Shown here piece by piece: positions 53,929 through 64,000 of a stretch of DNA of 64,000 nucleotides (positions are counted from its first letter, which is position 1; each line of letters opens with the position of its first letter). This DNA is from Cryobacterium flavum (GTDB lineage Bacteria > Actinomycetota > Actinomycetes > Actinomycetales > Microbacteriaceae): NCBI RefSeq assembly GCF_900103805.1, contig NZ_FNIB01000003.1, positions 76,987 through 140,986 of the forward strand. Direction: 5' to 3'. The notes below the pieces were generated by a model. That model saw only the letters and a list, made by a program, of their open reading frames with translations. It had not been told where the DNA came from and searched no databases. A program made the position numbers and the translations under genes.

Positions 53929-56037
53929 ATGACATTGGAGTCTCAGCCCACACCCTTTTCCAGCCTCGACGACTACATCGCGCTGCCCCGCGTGGAGGGT
54001 CTCGCGCTCTCGCCCGACGGGCAACGCGTCGTGCTCACCGTCGCCACCCTCACCCGCGATCAGACGAGCTATGAGCGCGCACTCTGGTCGGTGGCCGCCG
54101 ACGGCAGTGGTGTTCCCACCCGTCTGACCCGGTCGGCGAAGGGCGAATCGCAGGCGGCGTTCACGGCCGCCGGTGATGTGCTGTTCGTCTCCGGCCGGCC
54201 CGACGCGGCCGTTGCAGAGAAGGACACCGAGGCCGCCCAGCTCTGGCTGCTGCCCGCCGCCGGCGGCGAGGCCCGCGCGATCACCCGGCTCACCGGGGGA
54301 GTGTCCGGCATCGCAGCGGTGGCGACTGCCGCGCGGTCCCTCGTGATCGCGGCCGACCTGCTACCGAGCGCCGCCGACCTCGAAGCTGAGGGCGCCGCCC
54401 GCAAGGAACGCACCGAGAAAAAGGTCGCGGCCATTCTGCACGAGAGCTATCCGGTGCGCTTCTGGGACCACGACCTCGGCCCCGCAGAACCCCACCTGCT
54501 CGCGGTCAGCCTCGCCGACCTGCACGACACGATCGCGGCCCCCACAATCAACAGCGAAGCGGATGCCCCTGCCCCGTACCCCGCCGACCTCCCACGTCCC
54601 CGAGACCTCACGCCCACCCCCGGCCGCACCATGGATACCGCCGGCCAGGCCCTGACCCCCGACGGATCCACGCTCATCGTGGCGCTGCGGGTGGCCGAGC
54701 AGCGCTCCGGCCGGTACGTTCTGGTGTCCATCGACGTCGCGACCGGCACCCAGACCACCCTGTTCGACGAGCCGAAGGTCGACTTCGAATCGCCAACCGT
54801 GAGCATCGACGGCCGTCAGGTCGCCTTCGTACGTTCCGCCGTCAGTACGCCGGACGGCCCGGCCGACCAGGAGATCTGGGTCGCCGACCTCGACGGCGGC
54901 CACCCGCGCCGCCTCGCCGCCGAGTGGGACCGTTGGCCGTCGAGCTTGGTCTTCGACTCGCCGGCAGAATCGCCGGCCGACTCGAGCCAGGCCCTCATCG
55001 TCACCGCCGACCACGACGGCCGCGGACCGATCTTTCGGGTGCCGCTCGATGGCGGCACGCCCGAACAGCTCACGACCGACGACTTCAGCTATACCAATGT
55101 CTCTGTCGACGCCCAGACCGGCGCCATAGTCGCGTTGCGTTCCTCGTGGATCACGCCGGCGCATCCGGTGCGGATCAGCCGGTCCGGTGTCATCACCACG
55201 CTCGCTACCCCGGCCGCGCTGCCTGTGGTTCCGGGCACGATCACGGAGGTGGAGACCGTGGCGGGGGACGGAGTGCGAGTGCGCGCGTGGCTGCTGCTGC
55301 CTGCGGGAGCCTCGATGCAGCATCCGGCACCGCTGTTGCTCTGGATTCACGGCGGCCCGCTGAACAGCTGGAACGCGTGGAGCTGGCGGTGGAGCCCGCT
55401 GCTCGCCGTGGCTCGCGGCTACGCGGTGCTGCTGCCCGACCCGGCGCTCTCGACCGGCTATGGCCTGGATTTCATCGCGCGTGGCTGGAACTCCTGGGGT
55501 GCCAAGCCGTACACCGACCTGCTCGCGATTACGGATGCCGCCGAAGCGCTCCCCGAGATCGATGAGTCTCTGACCGCGGCGATGGGCGGATCATTCGGCG
55601 GCTACATGGCCAACTGGGTGGCCGGCCACACCGAGCGGTTCCGCGCCATCGTGAGCCACGCGAGCCTGTGGTCGCTCGACCAGTTCAACGGTACGACTGA
55701 TAACTCCGAGTACTGGCAGAGCATCTTCTCGGCACAGGGCATGATCGACAACTCGCCGCACCAGGCGGTGCGCGACATTGTCACGCCGATGCTCGTCATT
55801 CACGGCGACCACGACTACCGGGTGCCGATCGGCGAGAGCCTGCGGCTGTGGTCGGAACTGGCCGAGCACCACGCCACTGCCGACGGCAGTACCCAGCACA
55901 AGTTCCTCTTCTTTCCCGATGAGAACCACTGGGTGTTGAAGCCGCAGCACGCGGTGATCTGGTACGAGACCGTGTTCGCGTTTCTCGACCAGCACGTGCA
56001 CGGCGCCAACTGGAAGCGGCCGCGCCTGCTCGGCTGA
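53929..56037 (+). CDS. S9 family prolyl oligopeptidase-like serine peptidase
   Basis: A 702-residue protein with an N-terminal beta-propeller (blades such as GLALSPDGQRVVLTV and GRYVLVSIDVATG) and a C-terminal alpha/beta-hydrolase catalytic domain: nucleophile Ser in GGSFGGYM near residue 555, Asp in GDHDYRVP near 627, His in DENHWVLK near 667. No signal peptide is visible. It cleaves short peptides. The next gene (jetA) starts 57 bp downstream on the same strand. Confidence 0.92.
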   Translation: MTLESQPTPFSSLDDYIALPRVEGLALSPDGQRVVLTVATLTRDQTSYERALWSVAADGSGVPTRLTRSAKGESQAAFTAAGDVLFVSGRPDAAVAEKDTEAAQLWLLPAAGGEARAITRLTGGVSGIAAVATAARSLVIAADLLPSAADLEAEGAARKERTEKKVAAILHESYPVRFWDHDLGPAEPHLLAVSLADLHDTIAAPTINSEADAPAPYPADLPRPRDLTPTPGRTMDTAGQALTPDGSTLIVALRVAEQRSGRYVLVSIDVATGTQTTLFDEPKVDFESPTVSIDGRQVAFVRSAVSTPDGPADQEIWVADLDGGHPRRLAAEWDRWPSSLVFDSPAESPADSSQALIVTADHDGRGPIFRVPLDGGTPEQLTTDDFSYTNVSVDAQTGAIVALRSSWITPAHPVRISRSGVITTLATPAALPVVPGTITEVETVAGDGVRVRAWLLLPAGASMQHPAPLLLWIHGGPLNSWNAWSWRWSPLLAVARGYAVLLPDPALSTGYGLDFIARGWNSWGAKPYTDLLAITDAAEALPEIDESLTAAMGGSFGGYMANWVAGHTERFRAIVSHASLWSLDQFNGTTDNSEYWQSIFSAQGMIDNSPHQAVRDIVTPMLVIHGDHDYRVPIGESLRLWSELAEHHATADGSTQHKFLFFPDENHWVLKPQHAVIWYETVFAFLDQHVHGANWKRPRLLG

Positions 56038-56094
56038 GCGTACGACCCGGCCGGGAGTTTCGGTTAAAGTGGAGAGCTGGAGAGGAACCGGCTA

Positions 56095-57618
56095 TTGAGT
56101 GATATTGCGAGCGAATTGGCGCGGGTGCGCGAAGCCTTCGACAAACCCACCCTGCGCCTGCTCGACCGCAAGTGGGCGCCATTCGTGCTCGCCGTGTTCA
56201 AGAGCTCGTTCAGCCGGGACCGACGCAGCGTGCCGTGCGAACTGCTGCACACCCAGGTGGATGCCTACCTCGCCGACCTCCGCAGCATCGGCATCGGCGC
56301 CCCAGAGAAAACCGGCCGGGCCCTGTGCGTGCAGTGGATGAACGACCTCTGGCTGTACCGCGAAGTGCGCGACACTGCTGACGGCAACCAGGAGCACTAC
56401 TCGCTCACCAGCCACGCCCTCGAAGCCCTGCTGCTCGTTGACGGTCTCGCCCGGGATCGGGCGCTGATCAGCGAATCCCGACTCAGCACTATCGTCGACA
56501 CGGTGCGCCACCGGGCCACGGAGGCCAACCCCGATCGTGAAGAGCGGGTGCGCCGCCTCGACCAGCAGATCGACGAGCTGACCAGCGAGCGCGATCGCCT
56601 GGCCGGAGGCGGCGACATTGCAGCCGCCTCGAACGAGCAGATGCACGAGGGCTACGCCGACCTCATCGACCTCATTCAGCAGCTGCCGAGCGACTTCAAA
56701 CGGGTCGAAGAATCCGTCGCGGCCATGCACCGGCAGATCGTCAGCGACTTTCGCGGCGAGGAACGCCCGATCAGCGAGGTCCTCGACGGCTACCTCGCCA
56801 AAACGGATGCCCTCATGTCGTCAACCGCGGAGGGTCGGGCCTTCGAGGGCGCCTTTACCCTGCTGCGCAACGACACTCTCATGCAGGGGCTGAAAGCCGA
56901 CCTCGAAACGATTCTGCTGCATCCGTTCGCCCTCGAACTGAGTTCTGCCGAACGTCGTAGCTTCATGAGCACGGTGACGCTGCTGCGCAAGGGCATCGAC
57001 GACGTGCTCACCCAGCGCAAGGGACTCACCACCACCCTGCGCGAGCACATCGTCAACCACGACGTCGTGAAAGACCGCGAGCTCGAACGAGTGCTGCGGG
57101 ACATCAACCGTGAACTCGCGACCTGGATGCAGACCGCAGGTCCCCGCTCTACCGTCACCGCCGAGCTCATGCCCGGCAGCCTCGACGTCGAACATCTGCG
57201 GGAGCGGTTCTACGATCCGGTCGCCCATCGGGCCCCGCCGGCGCTGATCGACGTGTCCGCCGCGGCGCCCGCAGCCCCGAGCCTCGGTGACCTGCGCCAG
57301 CAGGGCGGTCCGCTGCTCGAAGAACTGCGTGACGCTCTCGTGGCGGCTTTCGGCGCGGGTTCCGGTGCGGGGGAGGCGGCATCCGTTGGTGGCTTGTTCA
57401 ACGGATTCGACGTGAGTCTGCGCCGGCCGGTGGAGATTCTCGGCCTGCTGCAGCTCGCCGCCCAGCTCAGCCAGACAACCGATTCGACCGGCCTGGAAAG
57501 CTTCGAAACGGTGCGACCGGATGGCTCGGTGCGGCTCTTCGACGTGCCCCGCCGTATTCTGACCGACGACGACACGGCGGCCCTGGCCGCTCAGAATTTG
57601 GGATACCAGCATGAATGA
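56095..57618 (+). CDS. jetA: Wadjet JetA/MksF-like kleisin (DUF3375)
   Basis: A 507-residue protein of the DUF3375 family: N-terminal winged-helix region ([20 protein letters not shown]), long helical middle with coiled coil ([20 protein letters not shown]) and a C-terminal domain. It is the kleisin-like subunit of the condensin complex JetABC (MksF). The start is TTG at 56095, with GAGAGGA about 7 nt upstream. It overlaps jetB by 8 bp. Confidence 0.88.
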   Translation: MSDIASELARVREAFDKPTLRLLDRKWAPFVLAVFKSSFSRDRRSVPCELLHTQVDAYLADLRSIGIGAPEKTGRALCVQWMNDLWLYREVRDTADGNQEHYSLTSHALEALLLVDGLARDRALISESRLSTIVDTVRHRATEANPDREERVRRLDQQIDELTSERDRLAGGGDIAAASNEQMHEGYADLIDLIQQLPSDFKRVEESVAAMHRQIVSDFRGEERPISEVLDGYLAKTDALMSSTAEGRAFEGAFTLLRNDTLMQGLKADLETILLHPFALELSSAERRSFMSTVTLLRKGIDDVLTQRKGLTTTLREHIVNHDVVKDRELERVLRDINRELATWMQTAGPRSTVTAELMPGSLDVEHLRERFYDPVAHRAPPALIDVSAAAPAAPSLGDLRQQGGPLLEELRDALVAAFGAGSGAGEAASVGGLFNGFDVSLRRPVEILGLLQLAAQLSQTTDSTGLESFETVRPDGSVRLFDVPRRILTDDDTAALAAQNLGYQHE

Positions 57619-58318
57619 CGAATTGTCGGACGACCTGGCGCGCGACCTGGAAAACACCGGGATCGACAGCGACCCGCGGAGCCTGTCGCTGTTCGAGGGC
57701 GATGAGGGCGGACTCAGCGTGGAGCAGCGCCGCACCCTTGTGTTGCTGCTGAAGCACCGCTACATCTCGGCGGCCCTGCAGCCGGTCGAATGGCAGACGC
57801 TGCTCGCCTCGCAGAGCCTGCTCAAGTCGCGCCTCAACGACGTTTTCCTAGACCTGCACGTCGACCTGCACTACGAGGTCGCGTTCAAGCGGCAGGCGGT
57901 TGCCGAGGGCGGCGAACGGTTTCCCACGCTGCTGCACGACGTCGCGTACACCCGCGAAGAGACCATTCTGCTCGTGCTGCTGCGCCAGCGGTTTCGCAGC
58001 GAACGGGCAGGCGGCCAGGAGATCGTGCTCGTCGACCGGGAGAACCTGGTCGAGAACGTCGCGCACTTTCGCCCGGACTACGCCACCGACCTCTCCGGCG
58101 ACGCCCGCAAGGCGTCGGCCGCGGTCGACAGCCTCGCCAAGGCGCGGGTGCTGCTGAAGACCAGCGACCCTGACCGGTTTCGCGTTTCGGCGGTGATCGA
58201 GGTGCTTTTGTCGGTGGAACGTCTCGGCGAACTGCTCGACTGGTTGCGCGAAGAGAACGGCGACGCCACCAACGACGACCCATCGCTCACCGCCTCGCAC
58301 CAGGAGCTGCTCGTATGA
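57611..58318 (+). CDS. jetB: Wadjet JetB/MksE-like protein (DUF4194)
   Basis: A 235-residue DUF4194 protein with a winged-helix region ([31 protein letters not shown]) and late helices ([20 protein letters not shown]). It corresponds to MksE, bridging kleisin and SMC. Overlaps of 8 bp with jetA and 4 bp with jetC show tight translational coupling. Confidence 0.88.
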   Translation: MNDELSDDLARDLENTGIDSDPRSLSLFEGDEGGLSVEQRRTLVLLLKHRYISAALQPVEWQTLLASQSLLKSRLNDVFLDLHVDLHYEVAFKRQAVAEGGERFPTLLHDVAYTREETILLVLLRQRFRSERAGGQEIVLVDRENLVENVAHFRPDYATDLSGDARKASAAVDSLAKARVLLKTSDPDRFRVSAVIEVLLSVERLGELLDWLREENGDATNDDPSLTASHQELLV

Positions 58319-61300
58319 ACGATTCCCCGCTGTTCTACATTGACGGTGCCACCGAGGGCACCACCCAGTGGCGGGCCGAATCGATGCAACTGGTGAACTG
58401 GGGCGGTTTTCACGGCCATCACGAGATAGATTTCGCGGTGCAGTCCACGCTCGTCTCCGGTGCGTCGGGAACCGGAAAGAGCAGCCTGCTCGACGCCTAT
58501 CTGGCACTGATGATGCCCTCGGACACCCCGTTCAACGGTGCCTCGAACGACGCCGGTTCCGGCCGCGCGCGCAGCGTTGACCAGCGCAACCTGATGACCT
58601 ACCTGCGCGGCAAGACCGACGCCAACCGGGAAGTCACCACCGGGGAGCTCACCGACCAGGTGCTGCGCGGCGCACACGAGGCCACCTGGGGCGCCATCGC
58701 ACTGACCCTGATCGACGACAACCAGCGCCGATTCACCGTGCTGCGGGCCTACTTCGTGCCGCGCGGCGCCCACAAATTCGCCGACGTCACCATGAAAATG
58801 GCCACCACAGACGGATCCCTCGACCTGCGCGACCTCGCCTCCTGCGCCGAAAGTCGGTTCGACAAGCGCGTGCTCAAGGCCCGCTTCGAGGGCTTCGACG
58901 TGTTCGACACCTATGCGGCGTTCGCCCAGACCCTGTACACCCGGCTCGGAATCGGCGCGAACGGCGAGGGTGGCAAAGCACTGCGCCTGCTCGCCCGCAT
59001 CCAGGCCGGCCAGCAGGTGAAAACGGTCGACGGACTCTACAAGTCGATGGTGCTCGAAGAGCCGGCGACCTTTGCCGCCGCCGACAAAGCGGTCGACCAC
59101 TTCGAAGACCTCGAACGCTCCTACGGCGCCATGGTCACCGAGGCCCAGAAAGCCCAGGTGCTCGAACGCCTGCCCGACCTGCACCAGGCCTACGAAACGG
59201 CCACCGCTAAGGCCGACCTGGTCGACACCTTTGGCGTGCACCGCGCCGGGGACACCCCGTTCGTGCTCTGGCAGCTGCTCACCGAGCAGACCCTGCTCGA
59301 GGCCGCCGCCGATACCAACCGGGCCGCCCGCCGTGACAACCAGTCCGCCCAGATTCAGGCCCGCGACGCGGAGACCGCGCTCAAGACCCGCTTAGCCGAG
59401 CTGCAACAGCAGCAGCGCGACAACGGCGGCGACGTGCTCGAACGCCTGCAGACCGAACTCGTGCACCTCGGCAACCAGCACGACGACGTGGCTCGTGAGC
59501 GCGCCGGCTTCGACGACCGGGTCAAGGTTTTGGCCGTGCCGATCGATTCCGCCGCCGGCTTCGCGGCCGCCCAGCAGGGCGCTGACCGGTTTGCCGCTGG
59601 TTTCGCCGACGCCGCGGCCGCCCTGGAGGCGACCCGCTCGGCACTACAACGCGAGTCGTACCCGGTGGAGGAGGGCATCCGCTCACTCAAGCAGGAGCGG
59701 GCGTTTTTGACCGGGCGCGAAAGCCTCGTGCCCCAGTCGCTAGACAAGGCTCGGCTGCTGATCGCCGAGGCTGCCGGCATTGGCGCCGAGGAGTTGCCGT
59801 TCGTGGCCGAACTCATCGACCTCGCCGCCGGTGAAGAAGCGTGGCGGCAGGCCGCCGAGGTGATCCTATCGTCGGTCGTGCGCGTGCTGCTCGTTGACGA
59901 GACGCGGCTGGCGCACCTGAGCGCGGCGATCGACCCGTTGCAGCTGCCGCTGCGCATCCACTTTGAGGGGGTGGCGCTGAAGCCGCACGAGGCCGTGGCC
60001 GGCGACGCCCGGTACATGTCGGGCAAGCTCGACGTGAAGGATTGCCCGTTCAGCAGCTGGGTTCAGACGCGCCTTCGCTCGTCGAACCTCGACGCTCTGT
60101 GCGTGGCCGACCCGTCCGAGCTGGGTGGCGGGGGTGCACGGGTGACCCCGAGCGGGCAGACCCGCAACGGTTCCCGCGGAGCCCATGGCGCGAACAGCGG
60201 CCAGAAATCGATCATCGGTTTTTCCAGCCGGGCTCGGCTGGACGACATTGCGGTGGAGCTGGCCGCGCAGGGGCTGGCGGCCGACGCTGTCGCGGGGCGG
60301 GCATCCGCTGTGTCGGGGCAACTGGGTGAGCTGCGGGAACAGCAGGCCGCTCACCAGCACATTCTCGACACGGACTGGTCGTCGATCGACGTCGCTGCGG
60401 CCACCGCGCGCATTGCCGATAAGAAGTCCGAATACGAGCGGATGCGCTCCGGCAGCGATATCCTGCGCGCCCTGAGCGACGAAGAGGGCCGGCTCACCCT
60501 CGAACTCGACGCTGCCCAGAAACTCAAGCACACCACCGACGGGGTCGGTTCGGTGCTGGGCGAGGAGCAGGGCAGCATCGTCGACGCGCAGGACACGGTG
60601 AACGACCGACTCGAGCAGATCGAACGGGGCGAGGCCCTGACCCTGTCAGAGGAGCACGCCGCACACCTGAACGAACAGTTCGCGCTGGTTACCGACCGGA
60701 ACGACCTCGCCGGTTTCCCTGGCGGCCTGAAGCGCCTGCGCGAGCGGTTGATCGACCAGTCGGCGCAGGATCGTGACCGCGCAGCCCGTGACCGGGCCAC
60801 CATGATCGGCATCTTCTCGACCTACCAGGCCCGCTGGCCCGACCCGAATATCGGTGTCGCGCTCGAATCGGTCACGAGCTACACCGACATCCTCGACGCC
60901 ATCCGCACCCTCGGCCTCTCCGAGCGTCGTCAGGAATGGAAGCGGCGGCTGTCGGCGTGGAGCGGCCAGGACCTCGTGCCGCTCACCGGCGCCTTCAACA
61001 CCGCGATCGAAGAAATCGAAGACCGGCTGCGGCCGATCAACGAGATTCTCGCGACCCTGCCGTTCGGTGCGACCCGCGACCGGTTGCAGATCGCGCTGCG
61101 GCGGCTGCACCGGGACGATGCGACGGCCTTTCGCAAGGAGCTCAAGGTGCTTTCCTCGGGTGCGACCGAGCAATTCACCGATGACGAGACCGAAGACCGA
61201 TTCACCCGGCTGCAGCAGTTCATGAGCCTGATCCGCCCTGGTACCGCTGAGACGCCTTCGCAGCGGGACCTGCTGCTCGACGTTCGGCAGCACGTGGAGA

Positions 61301-61683
61301 TCACCGCCGTGCGCGTCACACCGGAGGGAGCCCGGGTCAGTACCTACTCGTCGCTCGGCGGCAAGAGCGGCGGCGAGTCGCAGGAACTCGTGGCCTTCGT
61401 CGTCGGCGCCGCCCTGCGCTTTCAGCTCGGCGACGAGAGCCGTACCCGGCCGCGCTTCGCCCCGGTGTTCCTCGACGAGGGATTTGTCAAATCCGACGCC
61501 GAATTCGCAGGCCGGGCCGTGGCCGCGTGGAAGGGCCTCGGCTTTCAGCTCATCATCGGAGCCCCGCTCGACAAGGTCACCGCCCTGGAACCGCACATGC
61601 AGCTGGTGCTGTCGATCACCAAGAACACGGCCACCGGCTATTCCTACATCACGCCGCTGGCGTCGCCGCAAGCCGCGGCCTAG
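58315..61683 (+). CDS. jetC: Wadjet JetC/MksB-like SMC ATPase
   Basis: A 1122-residue SMC-like ATPase: N-terminal Walker [19 protein letters not shown] near residue 50, two long coiled-coil arms (about residues 330-460 and 720-860) around a hinge-like middle (about 480-690), and a C-terminal head with signature [15 protein letters not shown] near residue 1015 and Walker [15 protein letters not shown] near 1055. It is the motor of JetABC, which extrudes DNA loops to detect plasmids. No jetD is found in the following 2.3 kb to the window end. Confidence 0.9.
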   Translation: MNDSPLFYIDGATEGTTQWRAESMQLVNWGGFHGHHEIDFAVQSTLVSGASGTGKSSLLDAYLALMMPSDTPFNGASNDAGSGRARSVDQRNLMTYLRGKTDANREVTTGELTDQVLRGAHEATWGAIALTLIDDNQRRFTVLRAYFVPRGAHKFADVTMKMATTDGSLDLRDLASCAESRFDKRVLKARFEGFDVFDTYAAFAQTLYTRLGIGANGEGGKALRLLARIQAGQQVKTVDGLYKSMVLEEPATFAAADKAVDHFEDLERSYGAMVTEAQKAQVLERLPDLHQAYETATAKADLVDTFGVHRAGDTPFVLWQLLTEQTLLEAAADTNRAARRDNQSAQIQARDAETALKTRLAELQQQQRDNGGDVLERLQTELVHLGNQHDDVARERAGFDDRVKVLAVPIDSAAGFAAAQQGADRFAAGFADAAAALEATRSALQRESYPVEEGIRSLKQERAFLTGRESLVPQSLDKARLLIAEAAGIGAEELPFVAELIDLAAGEEAWRQAAEVILSSVVRVLLVDETRLAHLSAAIDPLQLPLRIHFEGVALKPHEAVAGDARYMSGKLDVKDCPFSSWVQTRLRSSNLDALCVADPSELGGGGARVTPSGQTRNGSRGAHGANSGQKSIIGFSSRARLDDIAVELAAQGLAADAVAGRASAVSGQLGELREQQAAHQHILDTDWSSIDVAAATARIADKKSEYERMRSGSDILRALSDEEGRLTLELDAAQKLKHTTDGVGSVLGEEQGSIVDAQDTVNDRLEQIERGEALTLSEEHAAHLNEQFALVTDRNDLAGFPGGLKRLRERLIDQSAQDRDRAARDRATMIGIFSTYQARWPDPNIGVALESVTSYTDILDAIRTLGLSERRQEWKRRLSAWSGQDLVPLTGAFNTAIEEIEDRLRPINEILATLPFGATRDRLQIALRRLHRDDATAFRKELKVLSSGATEQFTDDETEDRFTRLQQFMSLIRPGTAETPSQRDLLLDVRQHVEITAVRVTPEGARVSTYSSLGGKSGGESQELVAFVVGAALRFQLGDESRTRPRFAPVFLDEGFVKSDAEFAGRAVAAWKGLGFQLIIGAPLDKVTALEPHMQLVLSITKNTATGYSYITPLASPQAAA

Positions 61684-61856
61684 CTGGAATAGCGGGAATA
61701 GACGGTGGCGTGTTTCGCCCTCGGCCGGACCGCCGCATCCACTTAGCGCAGGCTGTCCTTCGTGGCGGTGGCAGAAGGCCGTCCCTAGCATCGACGTAGA
61801 GACGCACGTTCAATCGGAAGAACCTGCGCCGAGACGATTCACCTGTGGGGATAATC

Positions 61857-62333
61857 ATGTTTGACACCTTTTTCGGACTGCCCATGCATCCGCTCATCGT
61901 GCACGCGACCGAGGTCGTGGTTCCGATCGCAGCGCTGGTCCTGCTTCTGGCAGCAATCTGGCCGCGTTTTCGCCGCTGGGCCAAGCTGCTGCCGCTCGGG
62001 CTGACCCTGGCCGCGCTCGTACTCGTGCCGTTGTCGACTGAATCGGGGGAAGCCCTGGAGGAGCGGGTTTCCGAGAGCGCCCTCATCGATACTCACGCAG
62101 ACCTGGCCGAGGGCTTGCTGCCCTGGGTGATCGGAATGGTCCTCATCGCCGCCGTGCTGTTCTGGTGGAACCTCAAGAAGGCACCCACGACCCGCGCGCC
62201 GAAGTGGGTCGCCATCGCCATCGCCGTTGCTGCGTTTGGGGCTTCGTCGGGCACAGTGGTGCAGGCCATTTTGATCGGTCACAGCGGGGCGACTGCCGTG
62301 TGGTCCGAAGACATGGACACTCCGGCCCAATAG
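61857..62333 (+). CDS. DUF2231 membrane protein
   Basis: A 158-residue protein with four membrane helices, beginning MFDTFFGLPMHPLIVHATEV and containing the His-rich first helix (MHPLIVHATE), a DUF2231 mark. It may bind heme or a metal, but function is unknown. The ATG at 61857 has TGGGGA 6 nt upstream. There is no gene in the 173 bp before it. Confidence 0.75.
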   Translation: MFDTFFGLPMHPLIVHATEVVVPIAALVLLLAAIWPRFRRWAKLLPLGLTLAALVLVPLSTESGEALEERVSESALIDTHADLAEGLLPWVIGMVLIAAVLFWWNLKKAPTTRAPKWVAIAIAVAAFGASSGTVVQAILIGHSGATAVWSEDMDTPAQ

Positions 62334-62484
62334 CGCAGTTCCGGCTCCAGTTACCTTGGCGACCTCTGGTGAGCCTTCCGGCCGTCAGGGTGCACCGGCC
62401 GAGGCGTAACATGTTTGCGTGTCGGTCATGCGTTCTTCTGACTGGAGCACACCCATCGACCGGCGCTTAGGACTGGAGGCAATC

Positions 62485-63102
62485 GTGACCAGCACGCGGC
62501 GGCTCCGTCGGAATCCCAGCTTTCGTAACCCCACCTTTTTCTCTACCTGGCTGATCTGGCTGGTCGGGTTCCTGGCTTTTCCGATCGCGGGTCTGGCGGG
62601 CACGGCGGTGGGCGGTCGGGTCAGTAATCCCGTCGCGGCCCTGATCGGCGGCGCGGTCTGTGGGGTTGTCATCGGAGTCGGTCAGGTGTTGGTCAGTCGG
62701 CGTCGCCTCGATCCGTTGATCTGGATTCCCTTGACTGGGATCGGCATGGGCGTCGGGCTGCTGCTCGGCTCGACCGTCGTCAACTATCGCACAACGTTGG
62801 CCGAGCTGGCCCTGATGGGAGCGATCACCGGGATCGTGCTCGGCGCGGCGCAGGCCGTGGGGTTGCCGCCACGCACGCGTCGACGCTGGCTGTGGGCCCT
62901 CGGTATGGCCGCGCTGTGGGCGCTTGGCTGGACCGTGACGACGCTGGTCGGCGGCAACGTCGAGGCGCAGTTCACGAATTTCGGCGCCATTGGAGCGGTC
63001 ACCGTCACGGCATTGTCCGGGCTCCTCCTGCACCTGCTGCTGCCGTTTCACCCCGCCTCGGGTGTGTGGTTGCGTTCACACCCCATCACTAGCTCGACCT
63101 AG
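62485..63102 (+). CDS. Hypothetical Gly-rich membrane protein
   Basis: A 205-residue protein with five or six membrane helices rich in Gly (PVAALIGGAVCGVVIGVGQV, AITGIVLGAAQAVGL); two similar halves suggest an internal repeat. I do not recognize the family. Start GTG at 62485 has GGAGG 5 nt upstream; the frame opens earlier at 62419. Its end overlaps the DoxX gene by 14 bp. Confidence 0.65.
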   Translation: MTSTRRLRRNPSFRNPTFFSTWLIWLVGFLAFPIAGLAGTAVGGRVSNPVAALIGGAVCGVVIGVGQVLVSRRRLDPLIWIPLTGIGMGVGLLLGSTVVNYRTTLAELALMGAITGIVLGAAQAVGLPPRTRRRWLWALGMAALWALGWTVTTLVGGNVEAQFTNFGAIGAVTVTALSGLLLHLLLPFHPASGVWLRSHPITSST

Positions 63103-63556
63103 GTGGCGCACCCGAGTCACGGTGCCGGCTGTCGCGCCAGGCACCGGTGGCCCACAGTGCCCACAGTACGAGCAGGGGTTGAAAGGCGAGGCGGATGCCC
63201 CGCGACAGATCCGAATTCAGCCCGAACGAGTCCGTGGCCGTGACGAATTGTGAGATGTTGCCGGGAAAGATGGCCACAAAGAACGCGGCCACGGTCCAGC
63301 CGACAGCCACGCGCCAACGGTGCAGCGCGAGTAGTGCGAGTCCCAAGGCGATCTCGACGATTCCGGAGAGTACAACGACGAGGTCGGGGCCGAGGGGAAC
63401 CCAGGAGGGAACCTGCGCCTGAAAAGCGTCACGATTGAAGGTGAGATGGCTGACTCCGGCCAGCAGGAGTAGGGTGCCGAGGGCCAGCTGGCCCAACAGT
63501 CGTGGCCACGAACGACGCGAGCGCGGGCCTGCTTCAAGAAGCTGAGAAGGGGTCAT
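63089..63556 (-). CDS. DoxX family membrane protein
   Basis: A 155-residue protein with four membrane helices: LLLLAGVSHLTFNRDAFQAQVPSWVP in helix 1 and its loop, then GIVEIALGLALLAL and FVAIFPGNISQFV. It resembles the DoxX/MauE-type family with an unknown redox or transport role. The ATG at 63556 was chosen over an upstream GTG at 63622, which adds a basic non-conserved tail. Confidence 0.75.
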   Translation of the reverse strand: MTPSQLLEAGPRSRRSWPRLLGQLALGTLLLLAGVSHLTFNRDAFQAQVPSWVPLGPDLVVVLSGIVEIALGLALLALHRWRVAVGWTVAAFFVAIFPGNISQFVTATDSFGLNSDLSRGIRLAFQPLLVLWALWATGAWRDSRHRDSGAPPRSS

Positions 63557-63746
63557 TGCATTGAGTGTAATTGTTCGACCGTCAACCGGCCCACGGCGAC
63601 GCAGGTAAAGTTGGTCAGTCACGTCATGCGGGAACCAACCCGCGCGTCCACGAGTTGCGCTTCGATCGGGTCGACCGTGCCCGAGGCATCTGGCAATCGT
63701 GGAGACAGCATGTGCACCGATCTCACCCTCAGCAGTTAGCCGGTGG

Positions 63747-63911
63747 CTACCGACCTATCAGGCGAGCGAAGAAGCCGCCGGTGGACTTCACCTTCACGTG
63801 TCCCTCGCAGCGCTGGTTGCGGGGCACGCCCTTCATAACCTGGTCGACGTGCTGGCCGCAGCCGGCCCAGGTGGTCTTCTGGCAGGTCTTGCAGGTGACT
63901 GCTCTGCACAT
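63747..63911 (-). CDS. 54-residue Cys-rich small protein
   Basis: MCRAVTCKTCQKTTWAGCGQ begins the protein, followed by HVDQVMKG and RCEGHVKV; six Cys, with C-K-T-C and C-x2-H-like pairs that could bind a metal. Similar short proteins occur in actinobacteria, but I know no function. AAAGG lies 8 nt before the ATG, and a CsoR-type palindrome lies 36 bp further upstream. Confidence 0.75.
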   Translation of the reverse strand: MCRAVTCKTCQKTTWAGCGQHVDQVMKGVPRNQRCEGHVKVKSTGGFFARLIGR

Positions 63912-63946
63912 GGTGGGTGCCTTTCGTTGGGGAAGTATCTCTACAC

Positions 63947-63964
63947 TATACCCTTGGGGGTATA
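63947..63964. promoter_or_regulatory. CsoR/CstR-type operator TATACCC-TTGG-GGGTATA
   Basis: A perfect 7-4-7 inverted repeat with the G-tract layout (TACCCnnnnGGGTA) recognized by CsoR/RcnR/CstR-family sensors of copper, nickel, persulfide or aldehyde. It is upstream of the Cys-rich gene (minus strand) and also faces whatever lies past the window end. Confidence 0.7.
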
Positions 63965-64000
63965 CAGAGAATTCACACCTGACGAACGGATGCTCCCGCC

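Overview
The window is 64 kb of high-GC DNA with short, mostly divergent or tightly overlapping operons, frequent ATGA and GTGA gene junctions, and an actinobacterial gene set: an EspR-like regulator, an IrrE/MAB_1171c module, mycothiol-type maleylpyruvate isomerase debris, FBP-domain and DUF222/HNH proteins, and HelD. The protein set and the very frequent word GCGGATGCC/GGCATCCGC point to the family Microbacteriaceae. I cannot name the genus from sequence alone. No rRNA, tRNA or CRISPR array was seen.

Region 1-26 kb. A DUF222/HNH gene cut by the window start is a near copy of a complete one at 24.1-26.0 kb. Between them lie an FBP zinc protein, a secreted phospholipase A2 with a small membrane protein, two MDR oxidoreductases, a CGNR regulator, an EamA exporter, and a NarL-type two-component system divergent from an ABC-2 exporter. 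A second ABC exporter follows, whose permease is frameshifted. Then come DUF1992, a DEAD-box RNA helicase, VOC and alpha/beta-hydrolase proteins, an ankyrin protein, a low-complexity surface protein, a TetR/DNA-glycosylase pair divergent from an MFS pump, and a DapA-like lyase that seems to start at CTG.

Region 26-43 kb. Small metabolic genes (ICMT-like, LLM oxidoreductase, MmcQ, phosphoglycerate-mutase-like, ABM) lead to a three-gene module of IrrE-like metalloprotease, multi-pass membrane protein and EspR-like HTH protein. Next is a methionine/B12 district: metH faces an operon of PLP C-S lyase, O-acetylhomoserine sulfhydrylase, a lipoprotein, a T-A-A fused ECF energizing protein and an ECF S component. 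A cobalamin-uptake role is inferred from this context.

Region 43-51.5 kb is a worn accessory stretch. It holds two intact toxin-antitoxin pairs (RelE/RHH and YefM-YoeB), broken genes (GNAT, maleylpyruvate isomerase, TetR, aminoglycoside-phosphotransferase-like), IS3 and IS4-type remnants and a hexanucleotide tract. It is followed by a Pr6Pr membrane protein and a MarR-controlled MFS/TspO-like operon with an 18-bp perfect palindrome.

Region 51.5-64 kb has a HelD helicase, a 100-bp inverted-repeat element, an S9 peptidase and then jetA-jetB-jetC, the condensin part of a Wadjet/MksBEF system, with no recognizable jetD (nuclease) beside it. Small membrane proteins and a 54-residue Cys-rich protein under a CsoR-type palindrome close the window. 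The jetD-less Wadjet locus and the IrrE module are the most interesting parts.
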